Assembly: GCF_030247195.1 (NCBI RefSeq)
Contig: NC_080671.1
Span: 30,993,543-31,057,542, forward strand
Reading direction: 5' to 3'
DNA length: 64,000 nt
From: Topomyia yanbarensis
Lineage: Eukaryota; Arthropoda; Insecta; Diptera; Culicidae
Of the stretch, positions 30,904 through 43,249 are shown piece by piece; position 1 is the first letter of the stretch, and every line of letters starts with the position of its first letter. The notes beneath the pieces were generated by a model. That model worked only from the letters and a program-made list of their open reading frames with translations. It was not told the DNA's origin and ran no database searches. A program made the translations under genes and the position numbers.

Positions 30904-32914
30904 ATGGAACTGATTGCACTGCAAAATGGTCAAACTGCTACCGTTCTGGATCTGGATTTCTGCCGACTTTGCCTGGGCCGCGATGGAACCGAGCTAATCA
31001 GTGTTTTCAATGAAGGCATCAATGAGGAAGGAAAGGAACCGCTAAATGTGAAGATTTTTCGATTCTTCGAAGTTCAGGTGAGAAATTCTTAGGATATTGT
31101 ATGTTGATTTAATAACGAAACGATTTTGTTCCAGATCAATGAAACTGACATTCTTCCAACACATATTTGCCAGCTTTGTCTGCTTCAGACGGAGAGTTGT
31201 TCCGATTTCCGGGATAATTGTATACGCAATGAGAAAAAACTGCAGGAGTTGTTTGCAGTACAAGTATCCGAAGTGCAGGAAGAACAGGATCCGGCGGAAA
31301 AACCCAAACCAACGGATGAACAGCAGAGGGTGAAGGTTTTCAAGCGCGAAGAGCTTATACTGGAGAATGACGTTGAGGTAGAAGAAGAGGAGGAAGAGGT
31401 ACCGGAAACGATTGTCGTGGATCCTACCAAGGATTACGAAAGTTCTAACCAAAGTTTGCAAGAGTTCTTCACGGATGAGGATGAAACCACGGATGGGCCA
31501 GCGCTGGATGATGCGGTCGATGAAAGTGTCAAAGTTGCTAGTATGAACGATTCTTCGGAGGATCTACTGGAGGACAGTAAACTTAAAAAGTTAGTTCACA
31601 TGTGCAAGTATTGTGATGTGGCATTTGCAATGTCCAACGCTTGTTACATCCACGAAACGCAGGACCACGATCTGCTAGCGCCGTATGCTTGCCAGTTTTG
31701 CGAGTTCAAAACAATTAATCGGAGCATTCTCATTACGCACATTCGAGACGTGCACGGAATTGAACGACCATACATTTGCATTCAATGCAACAAAGGATTC
31801 CACCGAAGATCGGATCTGAAAAAGCACACGTTTGTACACAGTGGCGTGCGGCCTTTCGCCTGTCATGAGTGTGGAAAAAGTTTTTCGAGGAACACTAATC
31901 TGACGAAGCATTTGAGGATTCATTCCGGGTTTAGGCCGCACATTTGCAATACCTGTCCAAGGTACAAGTTCAGTTTTTATCTTTAAAAATAATTTAATGT
32001 AGCGCATTACTATTTCAAATTTCAGATCATTCGCCAACAAAGCCGATTTGGTTCGGCACCAGAACATTCACATGTCCCTGGGGAAGCAATTTTCCTGCAG
32101 CAAGTGCAACAATATGTATGCTCGTAAGGACAAACTTCTCAGCCACGAGCGACTATGCTATGCCAAACAGATGCAGCAACAACAGCAGCAAATTTCTCAA
32201 ATAATGGCAACGGCCATCCCTATTAGGGCCACCACAATGACACAGGCAGAATTTGATGCGGAAAATATGGTCATCGCGCTGGACCCGTACCAGGAAATCG
32301 ACCAATCTCAAACCGAAGATGATCCCGGCATACCAAATGCCGCTCCCATTTCGGCAATATCGACTTTTTCCAACATCGCCCTGCCACTGAACCAGCCGAA
32401 CGCATCTCCAACAATGCAGGCAAAGTTTTTCTCCTGCCAAAAGTGTCCGAAAAAGTTTCTTTCGAAGAACACCCTCCACACGCACCAGCTCATTCACTCG
32501 GATGTTCGCAATTACCGGTGTCACACGTGCGATAAGAAGTTTATTCGGAAAAGGGAACTCGACCGCCATCTGACTGCCGTCCATAGTAATCATAAACCGT
32601 TCGAGTGCAAGCAGTGCTTCAAGCGGTTCTCACGTAAGGATAAATTACTGCGTCACGAGCGTGTTCACCGGGATGACAAGTTTTTCGCCTGCAATGCTTG
32701 CGATGCCAAATTCCTCCGGAAGGAAGCTCTAACGATTCATTCGAAGATACACTGCACAGCAGCGGCGGCCATCCGCACGGACCATAATCCTCCGTCGGAT
32801 GTTATTATTATGATTGACCAAGCCCAGCAGGATCAGCTGCTGATGGATCATATGCTATCCTACCCGGCTGACACTGTAGGGTTAGACGCGCTCGCTCCCA
32901 CTGCTCTGTTGTAA
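30904..32914 (+). CDS. ZAD-domain C2H2 zinc-finger protein, 629 aa, three exons
   Basis: Exons 30904-31077, 31135-31961 and 32026-32914, with GT-AG introns of 57 and 64 bp. The joined length is 630 codons including TAA. The N-terminal ZAD (C20-x2-C23 and C70-x2-C73) is an arthropod dimerisation zinc domain split by intron 1. An acidic linker (EVEEEEEEV, about residue 140) precedes ten zinc fingers in two groups: six at about residues 214-380 and four at about 470-576. Finger 5 is split by intron 2. The sixth is a C2HC variant (HERLC). A short poly-Q lies between the groups. The family binds DNA in the nucleus, usually as a transcription factor. The ATG at 30904 is the first in frame with the ZAD. 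The 629-residue length suits the family. The DNA target cannot be read from sequence. Confidence 0.95.
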
Positions 32915-33225
32915 GTGACTGAACAACAATTGATTTTCCCACCCAAGGAATTCCGTGCTGTGTCTGTGTATACCAAGCATCGTTGCCTAGGACGCCGGTC
33001 TAGGTCCTAATCAGCGTTGTAAATGAGTCTCGTAATCTCCGGGACAAGTTTCAGTAGGTATGATCATTGACCTGTTTAACTGTGACTGTGTAGTGTTTTG
33101 GATATTCTGTCACGGGGAATCACCTATCTATATTACTAGCAGTTTAGTGATTACGATAAGGATGTATTTATTAAAACTAATTAAGCAAATTGGTCTCAAT
33201 TGTCGCTGGTTTAGATGTCGTTGCC

Positions 33226-33231
33226 AATAAA
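33226..33231 (+). terminator. AATAAA polyadenylation signal of the zinc-finger gene
   Basis: The first canonical AATAAA found downstream of the stop codon at 32914, giving a 3' UTR of roughly 320-340 nt. Assigned by position only. Confidence 0.6.
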
Positions 33232-33549
33232 CAGAAATATTCCTAATAATAGTAATCGGGTGATCCTATCCAACAAAGAGAAAGCCAAACTATGTTGTTT
33301 TATTGATTTGTTTGTAAATTGGGATTGAAGATTCAGCTGTGTTCACTCGAGTTTCAACTCGTGCCCTTGAGACGGGCGAATGCGGGATTTTGAATGTGCT
33401 TTCGTCGCACCTCTTTCTTTTGCTTTCGAGTTTTCTGCAGCTATCTCGGTGCCTCGCTTGATCCATGAAATGGCTCGACTCTTCTCTTGCTTTTCGTTTC
33501 CATATATTACGTCGCTCAGTGAGCCATTAAGCTCATGTTTCTTGTTTAA

Positions 33550-34190
33550 CTTACCCTACTCCGACTGAGAGTTTCCTAACGGGGAAATTTCTCCCTACAC
33601 GGCTTTTTTGAGCCATCTAGCTGCCAGCTTTATCGAGATCTACTAGGATATAATCCGGCAATGAAACTACCCTACTCCGAATGAGAATTCCCCGTCTGCA
33701 GAATTTCTTTCAGTGCCAATGTTTGTCTGTTTCGTGAGCCAATTAGCCCCGGCAAATTAGACCCTACTCTACTGCAAATACCTCGGCGATAAATTTATTC
33801 TGATACCGATGCTTGTTTTCGTGAGCCAATTAGCTCCCCGCTTCTACTCGATTTAGTCCCCGGGCGATGCAGAGGACTGTCTAGCGATTACGAATGGGGC
33901 GTATCTTTCGGTTCACTGACACCCCAACGACCCACTGCTAGCTGTTTGACGCGATCTACTCGCTCTAATCCCCGGCGGTGGATCCAGTCTATCTAAGAGA
34001 AAACCAGTAGGGTATCGAGGTCGATCAGACTATTACGGTGGTTCTTGACCTCCGGTTCGCTGGCGTCCTGGCGGCCGGTGATACGTAGCGCACTACTCAA
34101 TTGGCCCCCAGGGTGGACCTAGCCTACACCAACGAAGAGTTCCCGGCGGCGGAATTTCTCTCTAATCCAGATTTGTGGTTTCACGGCGAC
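33550..34190 (-). repeat. R1-associated 3' repeats
   Basis: Roughly 110-130-bp units with the words CTACTCCGA-TGAGA-TTCC, GTGAGCCAATTAGC, TCTACT-G-T-TA-TCC-CGG and GAATTTCT recur about four times. They are the reverse complement of the array at 52930-53760. They lie at the 3' side of the R1-like element. Confidence 0.7.
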
Positions 34191-36282
34191 TTTCTAGCCA
34201 ATGGCGCTACTTTGTTGGTCCCTTCGCCACTTTCTCTAGCTAGCTCGGAGAGTATACTCGTAAGCACTCTGTTGACAGCATCCACACCTCTTCGACAATA
34301 TTGTCCACTGGCATATCCCCACGAATGAAGCACTGCAGCTTGACCCCGTTCATCCACCTTTCGATCGCGTCTATTGTCTCCGTCACCGACACCTCCACTT
34401 CTTCAAGTGTCTCACCTATCACCGTTAGTGACACGTCGTCCGCGAAACTCAAGATTTTTCACTTTCCTGGGCAGCGTTGAGACCCCATCGTACATCCCGT
34501 TCCAAAGAGTTGGACCGAGAATGGGGCCCTGAGGAACGCCCGCTGTGACTCGCATTGACTGCTGCCCTTCGCTCGTCTGGAAGTAGCTCTTCAGGATCTG
34601 GAATAGATAGTCGGGAACCCCCATTCTATGCTACGCTGCGGCGATGGATTCCCAATTAGCGCTGAAGACGCATTCTTCACATTTATCGTGACCACATTTC
34701 ATTACCGATCTTCTCTTCGCTTCTGGGTAGATGCATATACGCCACTCTGGAGCACTGTCCGAGTTGCATCCACTGTGCATGCCCCTTTGCGGAATTCGAA
34801 CTGCATATTGGGCGGTCTGCGCTCACCTTTTAGTGCATTTCGTCAGTCTCTTCAGGATGATTCTTTGGAGCAGTTTGTCGAGTGTTTCCGGCAGACATAT
34901 AGGCCTATACGAGGCCGGATTGCCCGGTGGCCTCCCTGACCTCGGCAGCAATACCAGCTTCTGTATCTTCCACATTTCGGGGAAGTTGCCTTCATTTAAA
35001 CACATCTGCAGTACCATTCTGCACCATGTTTGCTATTCCATCCGGACCGGGGGTGTTCTTTGATTTCCAAGGCTTCCATGCTTCTGCAAGCTCATCGTTA
35101 GCTACTTGCCTATCGTCTGTATTTACTTTTTCTTCACCGTACGGTGTAGGTGGCGAGGTAATTGGAGCGTGCTTCGGGAAGAGACTCTACGATTATCTTC
35201 AGCTTACCCGGGCACATTTCAGCTGGCATTGACGGGCCCTTCAACTTTGCCATCACGATTCGGTTTGCGTCCCCCAGTGATTGGCGGCAATCTGACTTGC
35301 TAAGCCTGATCAAAGGTCACGGATAGTTTTTGTAGTAAGAAACAGTCGCTGGGCGGTGTCACAATGATTTAGATTTATCTGGGTTATCTCCATTACTGTT
35401 GGCCTGCAGTCTTCCTCTTGTAGTCATGTTCGAAGCCACCCGTCTGATGCACGTTTCCATCCTCTGAAGGGCGACACATGTGGCTCTGCGTCCAGTCTCT
35501 CGCAAGATGACCGGTCTCCCAGCAATCCAGCACATCCTGAACCTTTCAGGGCCTTTACAAGCCCCTGCCAAATGGCGAACGCCCAAACACTCGAAGAATT
35601 TCTCCGTTTGTTTATTCACTCATGGGACAGCGCTCAATGGCCATCGCAACCATACAACCGTAACTTTGCCTACCTCCAGCGCCTTGTCAGCAGCGGTGAC
35701 TAGTAGACAAATCACTGCCGTTTGTCCTCTTGTTTAACCGAATCGTCATGTGCACCTTGCCCAGGTTTCACTGTGCCTTCAGTGCACCTCTCAGTTCATC
35801 TACGTCTCATCTACTCTAGGCCCTTACACACACTCACCGTTTCCGGGCTTAAGGCTTCACCGTCTGCCTCTTCGCTCAGTGATTTTGTCATAATCTCTGG
35901 TATAGTTGAGCTGGTACTTGTGGGATCCTCCTTCAACGCGAAGAGCATTCTACCGTTTCGGATACGCCTGGTTCTTACCGTGTTTTCACCCATATTCATC
36001 AGCTCCGGATCCTCCCTGCCTTCTTGATGAGCGCTGCATACGTTATCTCCTCATTAGCTTTAACGAGCACGGATTCTCTCTTTGGCGCCTTCTCACGACC
36101 CTTTCCTCCTCTGCTCCGCCTGTCTCTCCTACTTCCGCTTTTTCTGTTTCTTTGACAGTAAGAGCGTCCTCAGCTCGCCCGTGTATTCTTCCATCTCCTA
36201 GCGAGGATCTTGCACTCTTTGGAGTCATATAAACTGGCGTGTTCTCCATACCAACGAACTTTTCTTTCCCCTGGTTCAGGGG

Positions 36283-36298
36283 TTGGGGGGGGGGGGGG
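36283..36298. repeat. poly-G run
   Basis: A near-uninterrupted G tract at the 5' edge of the minus-strand R1-like element, in GGTTGGGGG... context. It could form a G-quadruplex or be an assembly-sensitive site. Confidence 0.7.
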
Positions 36299-36403
36299 TG
36301 ACTAGGAAGATAGTAAGCCAATGCACGCTCAGCTACATCAGTTTACCGTCGGAGATTATCCGAATAGATCGAATGACGACAAACAAGAGGATATACAACG
36401 GAT

Positions 36404-36985
36404 GTGGGGAACGCAATGGATAAAAAGTCGAGCCATACCATGGATCAAGCGAGGCTCTGTGTTTACTGCAAAAAACTCGTAAGCAAAAGGCTTCGTGATC
36501 ACCAAATTCAACCGAGTCTTCATCTAGACCTGTTACACACCTTCAAGGTGGATAGTGGAGCAGTTCAGCCTAATGTTGGAACAGTTAACCGAGCATTTGA
36601 TTGGCTAAAAGCCAATAGTCATTGGTGGTGACTTCAACACCAATGAAGGTTCCGTTAGTAATTTTCGGAGAGACGGGAAGGAGTCTATCATCGACGGAAC
36701 AGTAGTAGTTCTTCGCTGACGGCGAATATGAACTGGAGAGTATGTAAGAAGTATACACATAGCGACCACCAGGCAGGCACGAAGATGAACGACCGGCGAG
36801 CGAAAGTGGACGACGAAAGCCTTCAGGAAAAACCTCTTAGTTGGGGCACTTCGGCCAGACAACGAGACCGTGGACGTTATCCGGTTAATCTAACAAGAAG
36901 AATAATGACGATCTGTAACGCCACAATACACAATTGGTCGACAATGACTGGGCAGTGCGTAACCCTTTTGTACCTGAAGGCATAA
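36404..36985 (+). pseudogene. R1-like endonuclease fragment, copy 1
   Basis: Frames with shifts read CKKLVSKRLRDH, TFKVDSGAVQ and, across a stop, VIGGDFNTNEGSVSNFRRDG (the APE endonuclease GDFN motif). A later frame gives TGEY-N-W-RVCKKYTHSDHQAG, the SDH catalytic end. It is closely related to 42045-42550. It has stops and frameshifts and no RT attached. Confidence 0.65.
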
Positions 36986-36989
36986 AATA

Positions 36990-39900
36990 GACCCCACTTG
37001 CGGTCCTTAGCTTCCTGCCCAGTAAGTCCTAGCCCTGGCCTCCTCGTGGCGTCGACTGGGATACGAGTAACCTTAGTGAAGATCGGGTAACCAACCCCGG
37101 TGGGAACTTTGGTCGTATGCTGGCAGGGAAGGAGGGGTTACCCTTCTTCGGAAGGTGTAAACCTGTCCTGGTGCCCAGGTGGGACCTTAAGCAGTCCTGG
37201 CACGATGGCCCACCGGCGAGACAGGTGGTTGGCGTAGGCCCTATAAGCCGCCCCTTAAAAAACCCACATAACGAACAATACAGAAGAGAATACGACCCAG
37301 AACAATCGGCAACGACCCAGGCGACGAATAAAGGATCACGATTGGATACTCGGAACATGGAACTGCAGATCGCTCGGCTTCGCAGGATGTGACAGGATAA
37401 TCTACGACGAGCTACACCCCCGCAACTTCGATATCGTGGCGCTGCAGGAACTTTGCTGGACGGGACAGAAGGTGTGGAAAAGCGGGCATCGAGCGGCTAC
37501 CTTCTAACAGAGCTGTGGTACAACCAACGAGCTGGGAACCGGCTTCATAGCGCTGGGCAAGATGCGTCAACGTGTGATCGGGTGGCAGCCGATCAACGCA
37601 AGGATGTGCAAGTTGAGGATCAAAGGCCGTTTCTTCAACTACAGCATCATCAACGTGCACTGCCCACACGAAGGGAGACCCGACGACGAGAAAGAAGCGT
37701 TCTACATGCAGCTGGAGCAGCCATACGACGGTTGCCCTCTGCGAGACGTGAAAATTGTCATCGGCGACATGAACGCACTGGTAGGAATGGAGGCAATGTA
37801 CAGACCGGTGATCGGGCCTAACAGCCTGCATCCCGTATCAAATGACAACGGCCAACGATGTGTGAACTGCGCAGCCTCCCGTGGAATGGTAATCCGAAGC
37901 ACCTTCTTCCCTCGCAAAGATATCCACAAAGTCACCTGGAGATCACCGGACCAAGTAACAAAAAATCAAATCGACCACGTTCTAATCGACGGTAGATTCT
38001 TCTCGGACATCTCAAACGTCCGCACTTATCGCAGTGCGAATATAGATTCGGACCACCATCTGGTTGCAGTATGCTTGCGCTCAAAACTTTCGACAGTGCA
38101 TAGCTCTCGTCGAAGCCGAACGCAGCGGCTAAACATCGAGCGGCTACAAGATGGCAGAGTGGCTCAAGAATACGCGCAGCAGTTGGAAGTGGCACTACCA
38201 ACGGAAGAGCAGCTAGGCGCAGTTGCCCTTGAAGATGGCTGGAGAGATATCCAATCCGCCATAGGTAGCACCGCAACCACTGCACTAGGTACGGTGGGCC
38301 CGGACCGAAGAAGCGACTGGTAAGACGGCGAATGCGAGCAGTTAGTCGAAGAGAAGAATGCAGCATGGGCGAGAATGCTGCAACACCGCACGAGGGCGAA
38401 CGAGGCGCGATATAAACAGGCACGGAACAGGCAGAACTCAGTTTTCCGGACCAAAAAGCGCCAGCAGGAAGACCGAGATCGCGAAGCGATGGAGCAGCTG
38501 TACCGCGCTAAAGACACACGGAAATTCTACGAGAAGTTGAACCGCTCGCGCAGGGGCCACGTACCACAGGCCGACATGTGCAGAGATACAAACGGGAATC
38601 TTCTCACGGACCAGTGTGAGGTGATCCAGAGGTGGCGGCAGCACTACGAAGAACACCTGAACGGCGATGCAGCAGACGACGAGGATGGCACGGTAACGCA
38701 CCTGGGAGCACGCGCGGAAGACATTACACTACCGGCTCTGGATCTCCAAGAAATCCAAGAGGAGATTAGCCGGCTCCAAAATAATAAAGCCGCGACCAAA
38801 TACCAAGCGAGCTACTAAAACACGGTGGCGAGCCACTGACTAAAGCGCTACACTTGGTGATTACCAAGATTTGGGAGGAGGAGACCATCACCAATTGCAA
38901 GAGAGTTCGTGGGGCAGTACCAGGCGGGTTTCATGAGCGAACGATCTACCACGGACCAGGTGTTCGCTCTTCGTCAAGTACTGCAGAAATGCCGCGAGTA
39001 CAATGTGCCCACACATCATTTGTTCATCGACGTCAAAGCCGCATACGACACTATCGATCGAGATCAGCTATGGCAGATTATGCACGAGTACGGATTCCCG
39101 GACAAACTGACGCGATTAGTGAAGGCGACGATGGATCGGGTGATGTGCGTAGTACGTGTCTCAGGGACGCTCTCGAGTTCCTTCGAATCACGCAGAGGGT
39201 TACGGCAAGGTGATGGTCTCTCGTGTCTGTTATTCAACATCGCGCTGGAAGGTGTAATAAGAAGAGCAGGGATCGACACGAGTGGTACGATTTTCACAAA
39301 GTCCGTTCAGCTACTTGGCTTCGCCGATGACGTTGATATTATTGCACGAAACTTTGAAAAGATGGAGGAAGCCTACATCAGACTGAAAAGAGAAGCCAAG
39401 CGCGTCGGACTTGCCATCAACACGTCGAAGACAAAGTACATGATAGGAAGAGGTTCACGAGAAGAGAATGAAAACCGCCCGCTTCGAGTTTGCATCGGTG
39501 GCGACGAAATCGAGGTGGTTGAAGAGTTCGTGTACTTGGGCTCACTGGTGACCGCACAATGATACCAGCAGAGAGATTCGTAGACGCATCGTGGCAGGAA
39601 ATCGTGCTTACTTTGGCCTCCGCAAGACACTTCGGTCGAACAGAGTTCGCCGTCGTACGAAGTTGACCATCTACAAGACGCTGATTAGACCGGCAGTTCT
39701 CTAGGGGCACGAGACCTGGACCATGCTCGTGGAGGACCAACGCGCACTTGGTGTCCTCGAACGGAAAGTGCTGCGTACCATCTACGGTGGAGTGCAGATG
39801 GAAGACGGCACATGGAGACGGCGAATGAACCATGAGTTGCATCAGCTGTTGGGGGAGCCGCCCATCTGTCATACCGCGAAAATCGGACGACTACGGTGGG

Positions 39901-40140
39901 CCAGGCACGTAGCCAGAATGTCGGACAATAGCCCGGTGAAAACGGTTCTCAATTGCAATCCGACCGGTACAAGAAGACGTGGCGCGCAGCGAGCACGATG
40001 GATCGACCAGGTGGAAGACGATTTGCGGACCCTTCGCAGACTGCGTGGCTGGCGACGCGCGGCCATGGACCGAGTGGAATGGAGGAATCTTTTGTATACG
40101 GCACAGGCCACTTCGGCCTTAATCTGTTAATAAATAAAAA
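36990..40140 (+). mobile_element. RTE-like non-LTR retrotransposon, nearly complete but broken
   Basis: A single protein is spread over one main frame with lesions. The endonuclease starts at about 37342 (LGTWNCRSL), with ALQELCWTG, IGDMNALVG (37770) and SDHHLVAV (38050). RT follows from 38909 (GQYQAGFMSERSTTD, DVKAAYDTIDR, RRGLRQGDGLSCLLFNIALE, LLGFADDVDIIA). The C-terminal part is at 39560-40130 (RLRWARHVARM). Lesions are stops at about 37505, 38321 and 39702, frame changes near 38806 and 39561, and loss of the first RT motifs between about 38895 and 38912. The catalytic FADD is intact. The 3' end is a short AT-rich TAATAAATAAAAAAA tail, usual for RTE. It encodes APE-type endonuclease and RT for target-primed reverse transcription. 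Confidence 0.85.
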
Positions 40141-40495
40141 AATGTTCGTCCGCATTTATTTTGACTGGGGTATATCAGATGCAAGTGGTGCCCAGCCCAT
40201 GGACAACTTGACAGGTAGTGCTTGTTTCATATATGTACCACCGACTTGATGGTGGCGCTAGTATGCCTGCTCTGTACGATTACCACGAACAACGAAACGA
40301 AAAAAAATCAAGAGAAAAGCGTGTTTCGTTACGTGTGTTATGAACGCCGTCAATGTGACTAGAACAACATTTAGAAAAAGCGTATTCCAAAAGGTAGATA
40401 AAGAAAACTATTATTAGATAGGACTGGTGGAATCCAACGGGGAAAAACGATCGGAAATGGTGAGTGAAGCTAAGCAATCATGTGAAAAATTCCCC

Positions 40496-40566
40496 CCAGA
40501 GGCGAGATTCGAACTCGCAACCTTTGAGACTCTGGCCCAATGCACAAACCCTTATGCTATCCCTGG
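40496..40566 (-). tRNA. tRNA-like cloverleaf, probably SINE head or tRNA pseudogene
   Basis: The minus strand folds into a 71-nt cloverleaf. The T arm is GCGAG-TTCGAAT-CTCGC, the anticodon arm TTGGG-CCAGAGT-CTCAA (anticodon position AGA) and the D arm GCA...TGC. The acceptor CCAGGGA against CCTCTGG has one mismatch and one GU pair. The B-box-like GAGTTCGAATCTC deviates from the consensus. C replaces the universal T33 and no CCA is encoded. It is more likely a SINE-derived or pseudo-tRNA than a functional tRNA-Ser. Confidence 0.45.
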
Positions 40567-40734
40567 GTATGGTGACATCCCAAAAAGAACATATGATTAT
40601 CCCACTGGCGACGGTGATCGTACCCTGCCTGCAAAGCGAGAATCACACACAACGGCAGCTGATCACCCCAACACATTTGATCTATTTAATTTCCCCGCTA
40701 GATACCAAGGCCCGGGTTTTTATTAACGTCTGAT

Positions 40735-40810
40735 GCCTATTTTTTATTTTCTTTTATTTTTTTTAATTTTTTTTATTTATTTTTATTTTTTTTATTTTTT
40801 TTATTTTTTA
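40735..40810. repeat. T-rich low-complexity tract
   Basis: About 75 bp of TTTTATTTT and TTTTTTATTTT words ending in TTTTTTTAG. Possibly the reversed A-rich tail of a retroposon. Confidence 0.8.
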
Positions 40811-42044
40811 GCTCATTACCCATCATACTTCAGTGGGTGAAAGAGCTAATGAAGACTGTCGATTTCTGGTCCCTTGCCCAGTGAACAGAGGTATGACGGG
40901 AGCGAACCCGTCCGTTCGAATTAAACTAGGGGAACCCGGGGCTAGTTGGCGGTTGGGGTAAGTTGGCGGAATCCCTTTTTCTCTGTTTCTATTAGACATA
41001 TAGCGCTGCCTCTTCTTGTGTATCTCAAGTTATGTGAAGTTCAAGTTTCAAGAACGTCAAAAATTCTAGTATTTTGATCGGAAAAATAAACAGTATATGT
41101 AGTATTTTCGACACATTTAGCAAAATTGGTTTTGCCAAATAAATAGAATGTGTGTGCTTTTATCAGAATTCTGGCCAGCAAACCGGTAGTGCTAAGTTTC
41201 AGCAAGAATGCTGCCAGAAATGTACAACTTTGCTCGACTACTGACAGAGTTTTTTTTTGACTTTTGCAATAATTCTGTCCGGAAGATATTGCGATGGTTT
41301 TGGTACGGATCCCTTCAGAATTATTCTGGCATTTTACTCGATCCATGTCTGATGGAAACTTAACGGAATGGCATCTACCGGACGATTTAATGCCTGGAGA
41401 GATGTTGATTCGATCCAGAAGATTTTCGGAAATCTTAATATAAGTGGAAGTGGCATGATTTTGAAAGTCATCTTCTTGTATTTCCGAAAATCGATTTATT
41501 TTATTTTGGATATTTTAAATTCAAAAATGGAATTTATGTTTCTGTTTAGGTATGGTAGAATAAGGAGAGTTTCTAATTTGAACAGCGAAATAAATTTGAT
41601 GATGGAAATGCTTGTTTATTTTTTTCGAATATGGAAAATAGTAAATGGGATGCGCCTTTTTCAAATTTTGCTCCATTTGAGCCGCCATGACATCACCAAA
41701 TCACCACAAAATTTGCTTATGAGTTCAATATATGGGAGCTGTCAAGTTGTCCCAGGGCTGGTGGTGCCAAATTCACCACGTTCAGTAAAATCCAAAAATT
41801 CTTTTTAGATTACAAAATTGTCTAAACTGTTTTAATGGGTTATTTATCAATCAAAAATTGGTTTAAAAATTGTACAAAATGGGAGGCTTATTACTACCGC
41901 AAATAGCAAATATAAGTACTAGCTACACCAGCAACCTTGGAGCGGCCTTTAGTACGCAGTTGGTGCGGCGTGTACGTTTCGGTGATCGTCTCAATAGCGT
42001 AATAACTGAAGAGAATGACGGAAAGCAAGAGGAATGTCGGGAAC
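40811..42044. other. no gene supported
   Basis: Contains scattered CTGGC/GCCAGAA words (41160-41340) like those at 29395-29880. There is also a 146-codon plus-strand frame (41368-41808), rich in Phe, Ile, Leu and Met, with no domain and no splice context, judged a chance frame in AT-rich DNA. Confidence 0.4.
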
Positions 42045-42550
42045 TAAATGGATGAAAGGTCGATCCATTTCATGGATCAAGGGAGGCTCCAAGTTAACTG
42101 GAGAATATTAGTGAGCAAAAGGATTCGTGGTCGCCGAAATCAACAGCGTCTCCATGTGGAGCTGTTACGCACCTTTAAGGTGGATAGTGGATCAGTTCAG
42201 CATAATGTTGGAACAGTCAACAGAGCAGTTGATCGGCCGAAAACCGGTAGTCATTGGTGGTACCTAGGCTGTGGAGTGGAGAAGTAGTATAACCAACACA
42301 AGAGAATGTATCCTGCAGGAAGCTCTAGTTAAGCTAGATCTACGATTGTGCAATGAAGAATCCGTTAGCACATTTCGAAGAGACGTGAAGGAGTCTATCA
42401 TCGACGTTACATTCAAGAGTCCTTCACTGACGGCGAACATGGACGGAAGAGTTTGTGAGAAGTATAGCCATGGCGACCACCAGGTTATGAACCGTCGGAT
42501 CGCAAGCAAATCGGACGCCATACTCCACCCGGAATTACTGCATTGACCAC
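42045..42550 (+). pseudogene. R1-like endonuclease fragment, copy 2
   Basis: Related to 36404-36985: frames read VSKRIRGRRNQ, TFKVDSGSVQHNVGTVNRA, then NEESVSTFRRDVKESIIDVT, SPSLTANMDGRVCEKY and HGDHQ (SDHQ with Ser changed to Gly). This is the C-terminal half of an APE-type endonuclease. It is broken by frameshifts and followed by R1-type repeats rather than by RT. Confidence 0.65.
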
Positions 42551-42599
42551 GCCACCCTACCGATAGGCCCAATAGACATATAGCGAAAACAGAAGAAAA

Positions 42600-42860
42600 A
42601 TCGAAGAGTCAGCGTAAACAAGATTCACCGCCGGGGAATAGACTAAGTAGATCGCGAAGAGAAATCGGCAGTTACGGGTCGTCGGAGCATCAGCGAATCG
42701 AACGCCTTGCTCGACCGCAATCACCGGACCCGCCCTCGGCACCTGGCTGTTTGACTTGGTTTCGAGAGAACTTCCCTCGCCGTGGAATTATCCATCGGAA
42801 TAAGTTACCATCGTCGAGGACTAGACCGAGTATTTCGTGAACAAGTTAGGAGCTGAATGG
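42600..42860 (+). repeat. R1-associated repeat segment
   Basis: Contains CACCGCCGGGGAATAGAC, AAGTAGATCGCG, GGTCGTCGGAGCATCAGCGA, CGCAATCACCGGAC and CTCGGCACC, the same words as 52930-53280 and 16750-17110. Confidence 0.65.
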
Positions 42861-43249
42861 CTCAACGAGGAAGTGGTGTTAAATGGCACGAGAAGGGAGT
42901 TAAAGGGCTTAAAGGAGTTGCGCTACTGAATGGTATAAGGGATCTAAAGTATGCAGTAGATTGGACAATATGTAGTTCATCGCCCAGATTCTCCTCGTAA
43001 AGGAAGAGCATTAATACTCGACCCACAGTTAGCTTTTGTACTGGTGTACAGAAATGTCCTACTTTGTGTGGATGGTCGAAAACTGGTGGTGTGTCGAGGG
43101 TTGTGTTCTATTGAAAGAACTAACTAGCTGGGCACCTAAAAACCCCCTTCCCGAAGTAATGCTGTAAGGTAGTGCCAGGAAGAAATCAGTTTCAGCGGGA
43201 AGAGTAGTTTCCGCGGGTCGGGTGGCTCGCTCACCCGGTACATTGAGCT

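Larger units (their letters stand above)
33380..36325 (-). mobile_element. R1-like non-LTR retrotransposon, degenerate
   Basis: Minus-strand element in several broken frames. ORF1 remnants (36321-35359) carry GRMLFALKEDPTS and a knuckle-rich stretch (FECLGVRHLAGACKGPER). RT remnants are at 35017-34823 (ASYRPICLPETLDKLLQ), 34624-34412 (AGVPQGPILGPTLWNGMYD) and 34452-34240 (FADDVSLTVIG, active site intact). The 3' part (34190-33400) consists of 100-130-bp repeats like those at 52930-53760. The endonuclease region between ORF1 and RT seems missing or unrecognisable. Multiple frameshifts mean it cannot move by itself. R1-clade assignment is by motif style. Confidence 0.75.

Noticed and set aside
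32153..32593. 146-codon minus-strand ORF
   Set aside because: Antisense shadow of the zinc-finger gene's third exon.
41368..41808. 146-codon plus-strand ORF
   Set aside because: AT-rich composition, hydrophobic and Ile/Phe-heavy translation without domain, no neighbouring exon or element context.
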